Shown: positions 1 through 9,600 of the stretch, in pieces | How positions within the stretch are numbered: the stretch's first letter is position 1 | How the letters are laid out: every line of letters starts with the position of its first letter | Assembly (NCBI RefSeq): GCF_019249795.2 | Contig: NZ_CP156892.1 | Coordinates: 310,001-374,000, forward strand | Direction of reading: 5' to 3' | Source: Segatella copri | Lineage (GTDB): Bacteria; Bacteroidota; Bacteroidia; Bacteroidales; Bacteroidaceae | DNA: 64,000 nucleotides | Notes under the pieces: model-generated | Database searches by the model: none | Seen by the model: only the letters and a program-made list of their open reading frames with translations | What the model was told of the DNA's origin: nothing | Position numbers and translations under genes: made by a program

Positions 1-2
1 TT

Positions 3-86
3 CTTTCAAGATCGAAAAGGGATAGAAATAAAGACCCCTTTATTATAAAAATGAGAGAAATGTTACGCAAATCAGGATTAAGATAA
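3..86 (+). CDS. Possible C-terminal end of a gene entering from the left edge
   Basis: Frame 3 is open from the first base of the window to a TAA at 84-86 and would encode 27 residues rich in Lys and Arg. There is no start codon in view, and a second frame is also open for 15 codons, so this may be chance. I recognise no family. The 88 bases between this stop and the next gene hold no promoter box that I could identify. Confidence 0.2.
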   Translation, partial: LSRSKRDRNKDPFIIKMREMLRKSGLR

Positions 87-174
87 TTAAGAAAAACCAA
101 ACTCATGTATTGTGACTTATTGGCAGAAGATTAATGAAGTATTTAAAGATACTTAGCTTAAAACAGAAGAAATC

Positions 175-1029
175 ATGATAAACGACAGAAGGCAACTGGC
201 TGACGTGTATCAGCAAACTATAGATATTGTACTGAAGGGACATTACACATCTGAGAATGGGGAGGAAGTGAAACTGCCCGACAACACGAAGATGCTGAAG
301 GGAAGCAGATTCTATACCAAACCGCTGGATGCTTCAAACATACCTACCCTTGCAGATGGTTCCACCAAGATTATCGTGAAGAATGACGACAGCATTCATT
401 GCGGTCATCTGTTGCAACAGGAAGGATACAATCCCGTGGTTCTCAACCTGGCAAGCCGTCGCAACCCGGGCGGTGGAGTGAAGAACGGAAGCCGGGCTCA
501 GGAGGAGAGCCTCTTCCGCAGCACCAACCTCTTTCTCTCAATGTATCGTTATGCGGAATATGCCGAGGATTACGGTCTGGAGAAAAGCAAGTTCCAATAT
601 CCGATGCCTGTGAGATTCGGAGGCATCTATGTGCCAGACGCTACCGTATTCAGGGCTGGAGCCAAGGATAACTTTGCCTTGCTCGATACTCCTTACTATA
701 TGTCGTTCGTAGCAGTAGCCGCCATCAATCATCCTGATTTAGATAGAGATGGGAACATCTGTGAAGAAGATGCCGCATTGACAAAGAACAAAATGAGGAC
801 GATGCTGCGTATCGGTTTGCTGAACGGACACGACAGCATCGTGCTAGGTGCATTCGGTTGCGGTGCCTTCCACAATCCTCCGAAACATATCGCAAGACTG
901 TTTCACGAAGTCATCGACGAGAAGGAGTTCATGGACAAGTACAAGCTCATCGCCTTCGCCATCCTTGAAGACCATAACTCGCCAAGAGGTGGAAACCTGC
1001 AACCCTTCATCGAGGAATTCAAGTCATAA
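175..1029 (+). CDS. TIGR02452-type poly(ADP-ribose) glycohydrolase (bacterial PARG, macrodomain fold)
   Basis: The 284-residue protein has the bacterial-type PARG signature: a Gly-Gly-Gly loop at about residues 99-101, followed by QEE at about 109-111. In characterised members this pair of loops binds ADP-ribose and supplies the catalytic glutamates that hydrolyse poly(ADP-ribose). A second conserved stretch, LGAFGCGAFHNPP, lies near residue 225 and fits the phosphate-binding loop of a macrodomain. Length and motif spacing match complete family members, and no signal peptide is visible, so it should be cytosolic. The gene stands alone. Its substrate in bacteria is uncertain: it could reverse endogenous ADP-ribosylation or act in stress or phage defence. 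The family call is firm, but the physiological role is not shown by the sequence. Confidence 0.85.
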   Translation: MINDRRQLADVYQQTIDIVLKGHYTSENGEEVKLPDNTKMLKGSRFYTKPLDASNIPTLADGSTKIIVKNDDSIHCGHLLQQEGYNPVVLNLASRRNPGGGVKNGSRAQEESLFRSTNLFLSMYRYAEYAEDYGLEKSKFQYPMPVRFGGIYVPDATVFRAGAKDNFALLDTPYYMSFVAVAAINHPDLDRDGNICEEDAALTKNKMRTMLRIGLLNGHDSIVLGAFGCGAFHNPPKHIARLFHEVIDEKEFMDKYKLIAFAILEDHNSPRGGNLQPFIEEFKS

Positions 1030-1034
1030 ACTCC

Positions 1035-1094
1035 CACAGATTTGGCTTTCCCTTCGGCCGCCGATTTTCAATTCACAGATTCACACAGATGGGG
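1035..1094. repeat. Intergenic short-word repeat with GC-rich core
   Basis: Three copies of a CACAGAT-like word flank a GC-rich core (GGCTTTCCCTTCGGCCGCCG, about 1050-1069). The layout resembles the heptad/core elements elsewhere in the window, but the core match is loose. It lies between two convergent genes and has no U-tract that would make it a clear terminator. Confidence 0.4.
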
Positions 1095-1099
1095 CTTGA

Positions 1100-1381
1100 T
1101 TAGCAGTAATCAATGCCTCGTTTCTCACACTCTCCTCGCAGGGCGGCGAGGAAGTAGCTGCGCTCGCTGCCCCAACCACGAACCTTGCGCTCGTGATCTA
1201 TGGTCTGCTTCAAGCGCTCATCGCTGTATGCAGCAAAGCGGGCAGCATACTCTGAAATTCTTGACTCGGCATAACCTGCATCAACAGTTGATGACTCGGC
1301 ATTAACTGCCTTAATTGTTGAAGACTCGGCATTAGCTGCCATTACATTCTCATTGTTCTTTAAATCTGAATTTGGATTCAT
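1100..1381 (-). CDS. Small conserved-type hypothetical protein with N-terminal 10-residue repeats
   Basis: This 93-residue protein has two parts. The N-terminal third holds three 10-residue repeats based on NAESST, encoded by a 30-bp tandem repeat starting at 1263, 1293 and 1323. The C-terminal part (about residues 42-93) is charged and helical-looking, with SDERLKQTIDHE and FLAALRGECEKRG, and resembles small uncharacterised Bacteroidales proteins. A promoter with TTTG, 20 bp and TACTTTTG lies at 1501-1532, which supports real expression. I do not recognise a function. There is no signal peptide or membrane segment. Confidence 0.6.
   Translation of the reverse strand: MNPNSDLKNNENVMAANAESSTIKAVNAESSTVDAGYAESRISEYAARFAAYSDERLKQTIDHERKVRGWGSERSYFLAALRGECEKRGIDYC
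1263..1340 (-). repeat. 30-bp tandem repeat inside the small hypothetical gene
   Basis: On the plus strand the word GACTCGGCAT recurs at 1263, 1293 and 1323, an exact 30-bp period. The first two units are full length and differ at several positions; the third is partial. Because 30 is a multiple of three, gain or loss of a unit would keep the reading frame. Confidence 0.75.
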
Positions 1382-1500
1382 AAAGATAATTATTTTAAGT
1401 TGTTAAACACTTACACATTCTTTTACCACCGTGGTTATCTCTATGCGAAACTCGGTTGGTGTGCCACAACTGGGCAACTCTTAATGCTTGATTTCGGGTA

Positions 1501-1532
1501 CAAAAGTACATCATTATTCTGAAACCACCAAA
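1501..1532 (-). promoter_or_regulatory. Bacteroidetes-type promoter for the small hypothetical gene
   Basis: Read on the minus strand, TTTG (1532-1529) is followed after 20 bp by TACTTTTG (1508-1501), matching the primary-sigma consensus of Bacteroidetes. The predicted 5' leader to the ATG at 1381 is roughly 115 bases and contains no reading frame that I would call. Confidence 0.7.
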
Positions 1533-1722
1533 TTTTTTCGGGATTATTTTTCTTGTTTTTTTCCTTCTTCTAAAGAAGAAGATTTTTCGGGGTAGCAAAT
1601 AGCAAGAAAATACCCGACTTGATTAGAAGAGATATACTCGACTTGATTGAAGGAGATTCCCTTAAATGGTTAAACTTTCCTATATTTGCATTATAATAGT
1701 ATTATAATAATAAAATTATAAT
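1533..1722. other. AT-rich intergenic stretch with a 24-bp spaced direct repeat
   Basis: No gene is seen here. CGACTTGATT occurs twice, starting at about 1615 and 1639, in similar 24-bp surroundings. A weak hairpin, CTTCTT/AGAAG, lies near 1565-1582. The remainder is AT-rich sequence leading into the next promoter. Confidence 0.5.
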
Positions 1723-1730
1723 TATCTTTG
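1723..1730 (+). promoter_or_regulatory. -7 box (TATCTTTG) for the ATPase gene
   Basis: TATCTTTG matches TAnnTTTG and lies about 60 bp before the ATG at 1790. No good TTTG box is seen at the normal upstream distance, because that stretch is almost pure A/T. Confidence 0.5.
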
Positions 1731-1789
1731 CACCATGATTATCAGAAAGATATAAGACTATTCAAAGACAATAAAGAAGATAATATACA

Positions 1790-2929
1790 ATGATAGAGAA
1801 TCCGTTTATTCTGCGAGGATACATATCCGACGCTTACTTCTGTGATAGAGAAAAGGAAACCATCGACTTGATAAGAGAAATCAAGAATGGCAATAATATC
1901 ACCCTGATTGCACCTAGAAGAATCGGCAAGACAGGGTTGGTGCAGCACGTCTATGCCCAGGAAGAAATCAAGGAAAAATACTATACATTTCTTGTAGATA
2001 TTTATGCCACGAAAACCCTAGCCGACTTCATTCAGGAACTAGGCAGAAGTATTCTGCAAAGTCTGAAACCTAAAGGCACCAAAGTAGTGGAACATTTTCT
2101 TAACTGCCTCCACTCACTCCGTTCATCCATCAGCTTCGATATGAATGGCGTACCTTCGTGGGGAGTAGATTTGGGAGAAATCACCAGTCCAACCACAACG
2201 CTCGATGAAATTTTCCTTTATCTAGAGAGCGCAGATAAGCCTTGCATCGTGGCCATTGATGAATTCCAAACCATCAGCAGCTATAGAGAAGCTAATGTGG
2301 AAGCCATACTGCGCACCTACATCCAGCACTGCCATAATGCCAGTTTCATCTTTGCCGGATCTCAGCGCAATATGATGTCGGAAATGTTCTTGAGCCATGC
2401 CCGTCCTTTCTACCAGAGCACCTCCATAAAAACACTGAAAGCTATTGATAGAGATGTGTATGCCGACTTTGCTACTCGTCTTTTCGAGGAAAGACAGAAG
2501 CATATCAAACGAGAAACCATTTATCGAATATACGACCGTTTTGACGGCATCACCTGGTATCTGCAAAGGATGCTCAATAAGATTTTCTCGCTCACGGGAA
2601 AGGCTGATGACAAGACGAGGGAACTGGCTGATGATAAGATGATGGAACTGGCGCTCAACTCGATTATAGACGAAAGTGCTTTTGCCTATGAAGCCCTCCT
2701 TTTCCAGTTGCCAGCCAAGCAAAAGGAACTTCTCTTAGCCATCTGCAACGCTGGCAAGGCTCAAAACATCATGTCATCGGCATTCATCAAGAAGCACAAT
2801 CTTCCTTCCGCCAGTTTTGTACAAGGTGGTATCAAGGGATTATTGGAGAAAGATTTTGTTACGGAGACGGATGGAACTTACGAACTATACGATAAGTTCT
2901 TCGGTGAATGGCTGAAGAAGGAATTATAA
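1790..2929 (+). CDS. AAA/STAND-type ATPase (archaeal-ATPase-like family)
   Basis: A Walker A motif, APRRIGKTGL, sits at residues 41-50 and a Walker B motif, PCIVAIDEF, at 151-159. An arginine-containing sensor-like SQRN follows near residue 190, and the C-terminal third looks like a winged-helix region. This layout is typical of the AAA_14/AAA_34-like ATPases that are abundant and multi-copy in Bacteroides and Prevotella. Some relatives carry a C-terminal DUF4143 or nuclease-like domain, which I do not see here. No signal peptide is present, so the protein should be cytosolic. Specific function is unknown. A roughly 60-bp leader with its own -7 box suggests independent transcription, possibly reading into yjbQ 43 bp downstream. 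Confidence 0.75.
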   Translation: MIENPFILRGYISDAYFCDREKETIDLIREIKNGNNITLIAPRRIGKTGLVQHVYAQEEIKEKYYTFLVDIYATKTLADFIQELGRSILQSLKPKGTKVVEHFLNCLHSLRSSISFDMNGVPSWGVDLGEITSPTTTLDEIFLYLESADKPCIVAIDEFQTISSYREANVEAILRTYIQHCHNASFIFAGSQRNMMSEMFLSHARPFYQSTSIKTLKAIDRDVYADFATRLFEERQKHIKRETIYRIYDRFDGITWYLQRMLNKIFSLTGKADDKTRELADDKMMELALNSIIDESAFAYEALLFQLPAKQKELLLAICNAGKAQNIMSSAFIKKHNLPSASFVQGGIKGLLEKDFVTETDGTYELYDKFFGEWLKKEL

Positions 2930-2956
2930 AGTATAAAGATAGAAGTATAAGAATAT
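2929..2956. repeat. Heptad repeat array (AAGTATA-type)
   Basis: Four consecutive 7-bp words based on AAGTATA and AAGATAG begin at the last base of the ATPase stop codon and fill most of the gap to yjbQ. This is one of several arrays with different words but the same 7-bp period. Confidence 0.6.
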
Positions 2957-2972
2957 AAAAACAAAGAATGAT

Positions 2973-3392
2973 ATGATACAGCAAGTAGAATTTTCATTGC
3001 GTCCGCTTCCTCGCGGCTTTCACCTCGTAACCAATGAGGTGATGAGGAACTTGCCAGCGCTGCCTAAGACAGGGATTCTGAATCTCTTCGTAAGACATAC
3101 CAGTTGCGGATTGTCGCTGAACGAGAACTTCGACCCAGATGTGAGACATGACTTGAAGGGGATCTTCGAAAGACTGGTTCCGGATGGCGACCCAAGATAC
3201 CTGCACCAGGATGAAGGACCTACGGATATGTCGGCCCATGCCAAATCGAGCATGGTGGGTGTATCGCTCACCATTCCTATTACCAATGGCAGACTGAACC
3301 TTGGTACATGGCAGGGAATTTACCTCTGCGAATTCAGAGAGGGAGGCGGAAGCCGACACCTCATCGCAACGATTATCGGGGAAATCGAGTAG
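2973..3392 (+). CDS. yjbQ: YjbQ / UPF0047 family protein, C-terminus rewritten by a group II intron
   Basis: The 139-residue protein matches UPF0047 over its full length: RGFHLVTNEV near the start, HTSCGLSLNEN at about 42-52, the acidic and His-rich middle, and GTWQGIYLCEFR near the end. E. coli YjbQ is reported to have weak thiamine-phosphate synthase activity, but the cellular role is unsettled. The native protein almost certainly ended in Gly-Glu, as in E. coli. Here codons 138-139 (Ile-Glu) and the TAG stop come from the 3' end of an antisense group II intron whose boundary is at 3384. Removing the intron on paper restores GAA-TAA exactly. The two added residues are unlikely to harm folding. 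Confidence 0.9.
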   Translation: MIQQVEFSLRPLPRGFHLVTNEVMRNLPALPKTGILNLFVRHTSCGLSLNENFDPDVRHDLKGIFERLVPDGDPRYLHQDEGPTDMSAHAKSSMVGVSLTIPITNGRLNLGTWQGIYLCEFREGGGSRHLIATIIGEIE

Positions 3393-5305
3393 GAGGAAAA
3401 CGAAGCAGTTTTCTTCCTACTTTCGTTTTCCGACCTCTCACACCACCGTACGTGCGGTTCCGCATACGGCGGTTCCTATTTTGGATACCATTCGAGATAC
3501 GCATCCATTAAAGCAGCATACCCTGCCCTACATAGATGCTCATTTGTTATAGCTTTATGCAGTATGTGGCTGTCTGCTATACGCCAATAGCCCTTGCGAG
3601 TATTACCCCATTCGTATGCTTGGTATTTATTGATACCACATTTAATGAGGTTTGCCACTTTTGTCTTGGGTTTCTTCCAAGCTTTCCATATACACATGCG
3701 GATTCTACGCCTTAGCCATTCGTCTGTTTCAAGTAAAAGACGCTTCATATTGGCAAGATGATAATAGCCGACCCAACCTCTTATGTATTCTTTCAGCTTT
3801 TGCTTTCTCTTGGCATATCCCCATCCGTTGCTGCGACTTGTCAGTTCTTTCAACCTTGACTTCATCTTGGCTTTGGACTTTGGATGCACCGTGAGTTGGC
3901 ATTTGCCTTTCATCACATAAAAGGAGTAGCCGAGATATTTCACTCCGCGCACATACGACACTACGGTCTTTTCCTTGTTGACTTTGAGATATAGAGTATT
4001 CTCTATAAATCGGGTTATAGACTCCTTCACTCGCATTGCAGCCCTCTTGGACTTACAGAATATCATCGAGTCATCTGCATAGCGCACAAAGGGAAGCCCT
4101 CTGCGTTCAAGTTCTTTATCCAATTCGTTGAGCATGATGTTACTCAACAACGGACTTAGCGGTCCTCCTTGGGGAGTTCCTTCCTCGCTCGCTTCAAACA
4201 AGCCTTTGTTCATTACACCACTTCGGAGATATTTGTGTATAAGGCTGACCACTCTGCCGTCTTTTATCGTACGGCTGAGAATTTCTATGAGTTTGCTATG
4301 GCTCACGGTATCGAAGAAGCGTTCAAGGTCAAGGTCTACTACATATATGTAGCCTTCGTTGATTATCCTTTGCGCTCCTCGTAGTGCGTCATGGCATCCT
4401 CTTCTCGGACGGAAGCCGTAGCTCGTCTTGGAGAATTGGTTCTCATAGATGGGAGTCAGTACTTGGTTGATGGCTTGTTGCACCAGACGGTCTACTACTG
4501 TAGGTATTCCCAACAGGCGCATCTTGCCATTGTCCTTGGGTATTTCTACCCTTTTCACTGGGTTCGGACGGTAAGAACCGTCCATCAAGGAACGGATGAG
4601 TTCATCCTTGTTGGTCAAGAGCCATGGGAGCAGTTGCTCGCACGACATCTTGTCGATACCACCACAGCCTTTGTTTCTCACAACAGCCTTGTAGGCTCGG
4701 TTGAGATTTGCAGGACTAAGGATTTGCTCGAAAAGGTGTTCCTTGTCGAATGGTACTTCCACGATGTTGTCTTCACACATCCACATGAAGGTCTGCACTC
4801 CCCCATACCATTCGGTTTCCGACCTATCTCTTTGGGGGCAGCCATTAACTTGGGATAATGTTTTCTGCATTCTTTCCTTCATAAGGTATGTTTCAATTAC
4901 TATCGTTTAATTGTTAGGTTCTGCCCTTCGTGCAACGTTATCGACTATTGCACTACTATGGCATCTGCTGACTTCTCACAGCAAGCTTTACTCCATGACT
5001 TTCGTAAAGGCAACTAATCGTCATGTCCGTGAGACCTCCTCGGATAAGGGCTTATTCTTTCCATCTTATACCCACTTCATTTACACCAACCATTCCGAAT
5101 AGCTATAGGACTTTGATTTGTTTAGCAATCTCATCCATGGTCAAATGCCTTATATGAAGTTTCTGTACGTTAGGTCAGATGTTTGCCGCCAGCTTCTTTC
5201 AGATTCCACCTCGCAGTGGACACCTTTGCTATTGGCTATACAATTCCCGCTATTAGGGCTTGTTAGGGACTTGCACCCATTAGAATAAACTCATGCCGAG
5301 CATAC
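3384..5305 (-). mobile_element. Group II intron with maturase, inserted at the stop codon of yjbQ
   Basis: The element is about 1922 bp and lies antisense to yjbQ. At its 3' end on the minus strand is a domain V hairpin (about 3434-3467) whose strands CCGTATGCGG and CCGCACGTACGG leave a two-base bulge. It is followed by a domain VI stem whose closing GAGAGG/CCTACTC pairing leaves one bulged A, the expected branch point, seven bases before the end GAT at 3384. The 5' end is placed at 5305 (GTATG, a variant of the usual GUGYG) because joining the flanks then restores yjbQ's stop. The 5' exon is the T-rich tail of the terminator at 5313-5344. The roughly 420 bases upstream of the maturase are the structured 5' domains of the ribozyme. 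Confidence 0.85.
3476..4882 (-). CDS. ltrA: Group II intron reverse transcriptase/maturase (LtrA-like)
   Basis: The 468-residue protein carries the reverse transcriptase fingers-palm blocks, including GIDKMSCEQL near residue 75, SYGFRPRRGCHDAL near 154, GTPQGGPLSPLLSN at about 235-248 and the catalytic YADD at 268-271. A group II maturase X domain follows (about 340-430). I see no zinc-binding cysteine pairs or HNH residues at the C-terminus, so the DNA endonuclease domain appears to be missing, as in many bacterial maturases. It would assist splicing of its own intron and copy it into new DNA sites. The frame is intact from ATG to stop, so the intron may still be mobile. Confidence 0.93.
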   Translation of the reverse strand: MKERMQKTLSQVNGCPQRDRSETEWYGGVQTFMWMCEDNIVEVPFDKEHLFEQILSPANLNRAYKAVVRNKGCGGIDKMSCEQLLPWLLTNKDELIRSLMDGSYRPNPVKRVEIPKDNGKMRLLGIPTVVDRLVQQAINQVLTPIYENQFSKTSYGFRPRRGCHDALRGAQRIINEGYIYVVDLDLERFFDTVSHSKLIEILSRTIKDGRVVSLIHKYLRSGVMNKGLFEASEEGTPQGGPLSPLLSNIMLNELDKELERRGLPFVRYADDSMIFCKSKRAAMRVKESITRFIENTLYLKVNKEKTVVSYVRGVKYLGYSFYVMKGKCQLTVHPKSKAKMKSRLKELTSRSNGWGYAKRKQKLKEYIRGWVGYYHLANMKRLLLETDEWLRRRIRMCIWKAWKKPKTKVANLIKCGINKYQAYEWGNTRKGYWRIADSHILHKAITNEHLCRAGYAALMDAYLEWYPK

Positions 5306-5312
5306 TAAAGAT

Positions 5313-5344
5313 AAAAACGAGGATGTTCGCACATCCTCGTTTTT
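5313..5344. terminator. Bidirectional terminator between yjbQ and the AmpG-like gene
   Basis: A perfect 14-bp stem, AAAAACGAGGATGT, closes a four-base loop and has a T-run at either end. It serves the permease on the minus strand and served yjbQ before the intron arrived. The intron lies directly after its T-tract as read on the minus strand. Confidence 0.85.
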
Positions 5345-5360
5345 ACGTTAACATAATCAT

Positions 5361-6686
5361 TTATTCTATCGCGTCCAATTCCGTTTCATCCTCTTCCTTC
5401 TCCTCTTTCTTTCCGAAATTAGGATCAATCTTCAGGAAAGCAGTAACCAGGAAGGTGATGGCGCAACATGCCATCACGATGATGAAGAACATGCGGTAAC
5501 CTACCATATCCTTCAGATATCCAGAAACCATGCCCGGCAGCATCAATCCGAGATAGGAGATGCCCGTACAGATGGAATAATGGGAGGTCTTGAACTTTCC
5601 CTGACTGTAGAACAGCATGTAGAGGGTAAGAACCGTGAAGCCCAGACCATAACCCAACTGCTCGACAAAAAGACAGCTGGAAACCACGATGAGGTTGCTG
5701 TTGAGTGAGTAACTCAGATAGATGTAAACCACATCAGGCAAGGTGATGGCGCAAACCAGAGGCCAGAGCCATTTCTTCATTCCATCCCTGCTCACCAGAA
5801 TACCACCAAGAATTCCACCCAGCAGCAAACCTATCAATCCCACAGTACCATTGGCAAAGCCATATTCCTGAGGTGACAGTCCCAGTCCACCCTGCGAATT
5901 AGGACGGAGGATGAAGGTCTTGGTCATGGTGTTCAGAAGCGCTTCAGGGAATCGGTAGAACAAGAGAAAGAGCATCACACAGACGGTTTCACCCAATCCG
6001 AACTTCACGAAGAAGGTGCGGAACATGTTCTTCAGTTCATGAGCCACTTCACCAACCGTCCTGTCGGTCTGCACATCATCCTTCGGGCGAGGCATGAAGC
6101 GGCTGTGATAGAGCCACAAACCGATGAAGATACCTGCCAGTCCGTAAAAGATAAGCGCCCATGAGAAGCGAATCTGGTTGCGGAAGAGAACCTGAAGCAC
6201 ACCTGCCAGCATCACCAGAAAACCATTCACAAAGATGATGGCGAGGCGGTAGAAGGTATTTCGCAAGCCTACAAACTTAGTCTGCGTATGTTCATCCAGC
6301 TCAATCATGTAGAAACCATCTGCCGAAATGTCGTGGGTGGCACTACAGAAAGCGATGAGGAAGAAGAAGCACATCGTTGCCTGGAACCAGAAGGCGGTAG
6401 GCAGCGAGAAGGCGATGCCGGCAAGGGCAGCTCCGATGAGAGCCTGCATGGTGAGCACCCACCAGCGCTTAGTCTTCAGCAAATCTATAAACGGACTCCA
6501 CAAGGGCTTGATGACCCAGGGAAGGGCGAGCCATCCGGTATAGAGACCCACCTCAGCATCAGTCAGCCCCAACTGCATGTACATCACCACAGAGAGGGCG
6601 GTTACGATGACGTTGGGGAGTCCTTCGGCAAAATAGAGGGTCGGAATCCATGCCCATGGACTCCGACTGTTTTTCTTTGTTACCAT
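5361..6686 (-). CDS. AmpG-like MFS permease
   Basis: The 441-residue protein has about 12 hydrophobic segments and an N-terminus (WIPTLYFAEGLPN) typical of AmpG-related transporters, which import anhydro-muropeptides across the inner membrane during peptidoglycan recycling. The conserved stretch ATHDISADGFY near residue 115 also fits the family. It begins nine bases after the stop of the preceding 1260-residue gene and so is in one operon with it. That partner contains a SpoIID domain, a fold that acts on peptidoglycan in spore formers, which supports a cell-wall-recycling role. The actual substrate is inferred only. The C-terminal tail is rich in Glu and Lys. Confidence 0.8.
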   Translation of the reverse strand: MVTKKNSRSPWAWIPTLYFAEGLPNVIVTALSVVMYMQLGLTDAEVGLYTGWLALPWVIKPLWSPFIDLLKTKRWWVLTMQALIGAALAGIAFSLPTAFWFQATMCFFFLIAFCSATHDISADGFYMIELDEHTQTKFVGLRNTFYRLAIIFVNGFLVMLAGVLQVLFRNQIRFSWALIFYGLAGIFIGLWLYHSRFMPRPKDDVQTDRTVGEVAHELKNMFRTFFVKFGLGETVCVMLFLLFYRFPEALLNTMTKTFILRPNSQGGLGLSPQEYGFANGTVGLIGLLLGGILGGILVSRDGMKKWLWPLVCAITLPDVVYIYLSYSLNSNLIVVSSCLFVEQLGYGLGFTVLTLYMLFYSQGKFKTSHYSICTGISYLGLMLPGMVSGYLKDMVGYRMFFIIVMACCAITFLVTAFLKIDPNFGKKEEKEEDETELDAIE

Positions 6687-6695
6687 TTTACATCA

Positions 6696-9600
6696 CTATT
6701 TATAAAGTTTCTTGATTTCAGCACCCTGATAGTAGTGCAGCAGGATGGCATCATAATGATAACCCTGCTCGCCCATCACGGCAGCACCAATCTGGCAGAG
6801 ACCTACTCCATGCCCCCAACCGGCTCCGATGAGTTCGAAACGCTGAGGCACTCCCTGTTCATCCTTATCATATTTATCCACCACGAAGGCTGAACTCAGC
6901 AGATGACTGTCGCTCAACGTACGGCGGATTTCGAGTTCCTTACCGATGGTAAAGATCTTCTCTGTTCCGATGATCTGGAGCTTGCTGATTCTTCCACTCT
7001 TTCCGCGCTCCACGGCCTTCATGTCTAGGATGGCACCCAGGTCCATCTTCAGTTTGTCGGCGATGAGCTGCTGCAACTTCTCCTGACTGAGCGTTTCCTT
7101 CCAGCGGTAGAAATTGACGGTTTCCTGATCATAGTCGTTGAGCACTTCTGACAGGATTTTCTTGTCCTGCGTGTTGCAGAAAGCTGGCGGATTAAAGCGG
7201 ATCCATTTCTCGGCCTCTTCCTCATTGGTCAGATTAGGCAGTGTATGTTCCACGCCCAGGGCAATGTCGCGAACCGCCGTGAGATAAGTCTTCGGCGTGT
7301 CCTCCCAGCAATACTGGAATTCCTCGGTTATTCCGCCGCAGCATTTCGAGAATCTTGCATCGCAGATTTCGTCGCCGTCCATCAGAATCTGTCCCTTGGT
7401 CTGGCGGATGGCTTCAGCTACATGGGGCGATGTTTCCTTGGTGATACCCTGGTAGCGCTGGCAGTGGTCGTCGGCACATACATCAAAGAGGGTGTGGTCT
7501 TCGCGGTCGTACCAGCGGATGAGCGTATCTTCCTTCTTGGTGAAGGAGAAGAAGTTGTTGCCGCTCTCAGCCACCTCTCGGCGCTTCTTCATCTGTGCCA
7601 GGAGCCATGAACGGGAGATGACGGCATGCGCCTTCAGGAGTTCGAGACTCGAAGTGGCACTCATCTCACTGCTGATGACGCTCTCCAGATACTTTTCTAC
7701 AGGCAACTCATTGATTGCCACAATCTTATCCGATTCTACCACAAAGCGGAGCGTGCCCAGGAAGGTTTGGGTTTCCTTGCGCTCCCAGTGGAAGTTGACA
7801 CCGATGGTTACGTCGCTCAGCGAAAACGAGGCGTCGGCACTCTGCGGATGAAAGGTAAGCTGGCTGTACTGGTTGCCGTTCCAGAGCACACCGCCCTCAG
7901 AGAATTCTACCACCTGTTCGCCCAGCACCTTTTCGCCCTTGGCAAGATAAGGTTTGTTGAGCGAGAAATGAATCTTCTGCGCACTCACGATGCCCACCGT
8001 TACGTCGGGCTGCTTACCTTTATTATATAAGGTGGAAGAGGCTTCGGCTGCATCCTCGGCATCCTTAGATGCCTTCAGTTTGGCGATGATGGCGTTCATC
8101 TTTTCTTCCGAAACGCCACATTCCTGCAGCAGCGAGAGGGCTTTCTCCTCTGTCAACTTTCGGAAATCTTCCTCACGAGGGGTGATGATGAGTCCGCTCA
8201 TATCCAGTGCTCCCGGCGAAACCACAAACTGGGCATCACCTTCGGCAAAATAGGCTTCCGGACGGTGCTTTTCTCTCGGAATGACCACGCTGATGAATTC
8301 CTCGCCCTTGCGCCAGGAGATGATGTTCATCATCGGTTCGGTTTCGTCGCCACGCTGAGGCATTGCCTTGTAGAGACGGCGGAAGAGGGCCTCATCGCTC
8401 TCAGCACTCTTCGAGATGATGACGAAGGCGGGAACGATGAAGTCGCGAACCACTGAGATTTTCTCCTCATCATTGAGAGAGATGATATCGGTCAGGTTGC
8501 GGGAGAGACGCTGCCAGTTGGTCTGAAGAGGAAGGATGCCGTTGGTTCCTGCCTGGAAATGAAGATGGTCTGGAGCCGATGCACCACACTTCGGACCATT
8601 GTAGAACACCATCAGGTCGCTGTGCAGACTGATGAAGCGGTGCATCTCGCCGTAGTTCTTGTAGATGAGCTGAGGCTGATGCTTGCGTGCCGGAATGGTG
8701 AAGTGGACTGGCAGAATCGGGAACGGATTCACCAAAAGATGGAATTTCTCGTCTATCTGCTTCGACATCTGTTCCTTAGGACGGTTCTTGTCGCAAAGGA
8801 AACAAGGGCGCTCGCCCAGGGTTTTCTTATCTATCTTGGCGCCCGTACTTACGATGCGGGCTGGGTTCCACTGCAGTTTCAGCAGGTCGGAGAACTGGCG
8901 GGTTTCTACATGCTTGAGGTCGCGGAAGCGGTGGCGCGCATCGGTCCAAACCTCCAGCTGACGGTTGAAGAAACGCGAGATGCTGCTGTCTTCCATAATG
9001 TCGGCCTTGCCCTGCAGCAGGTGCTGGCGTGCCTTCAGTTCCATGGTGCGCAGGCGGTCCTTATACAGGTTGTTGGCGTTCACCTTCTCTACGCTGAGGG
9101 CAGCATCGCTGTTACCTCCCCAGCGGCGGCAGAGGTAGAGTTCGTCGTAGATTCTGCCGATGCGGTAACGGCGCGAAAATGCCAAGCCGAGCGCATAATC
9201 CTCACCATACGAGGTGTTAGGAAACTGGATCTGTCTGACCAGCGGAGTGAAGAAGGCGCGCGGAGCACCCAATCCGTTGATACGCAGCGCATTGTTGCAT
9301 CCGTTTTCATCGGTCCACTCCTTGTGGTCTATCAGTCCCGGTGGCAGGGTGTTGAGGTCGAAGTCGCACATGCGGTACGAGCCTATAATCATGGCAGCCT
9401 TCTGCTTGTAGAAGGCATCTACTATCTTCTGGAGTGTCTTTGGTGAAGAATAGAGGTCATCGCTGTCAAGCTGTACGGCAAACTTTCCACAGAAACTGCT
9501 GTTGATGGCTTCGTTCCAGCATCCGCCTATTCCCAGGTCGGTTCTCTCCGGCACAATCTGTATCAGGTTGTCGGCTTTAAGTTCATCCAGTATTTCGCCG

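Noticed and set aside
1395..1598. 67-codon minus-strand frame upstream of the small hypothetical gene
   Set aside because: It spans the promoter boxes of that gene and encodes a compositionally odd Phe/Arg/Lys run.
5321..5335. GTGCG in the terminator loop as the intron 5' end
   Set aside because: It would put half of a perfect hairpin inside the intron and would not restore the yjbQ stop codon; GTATG at 5305 does.
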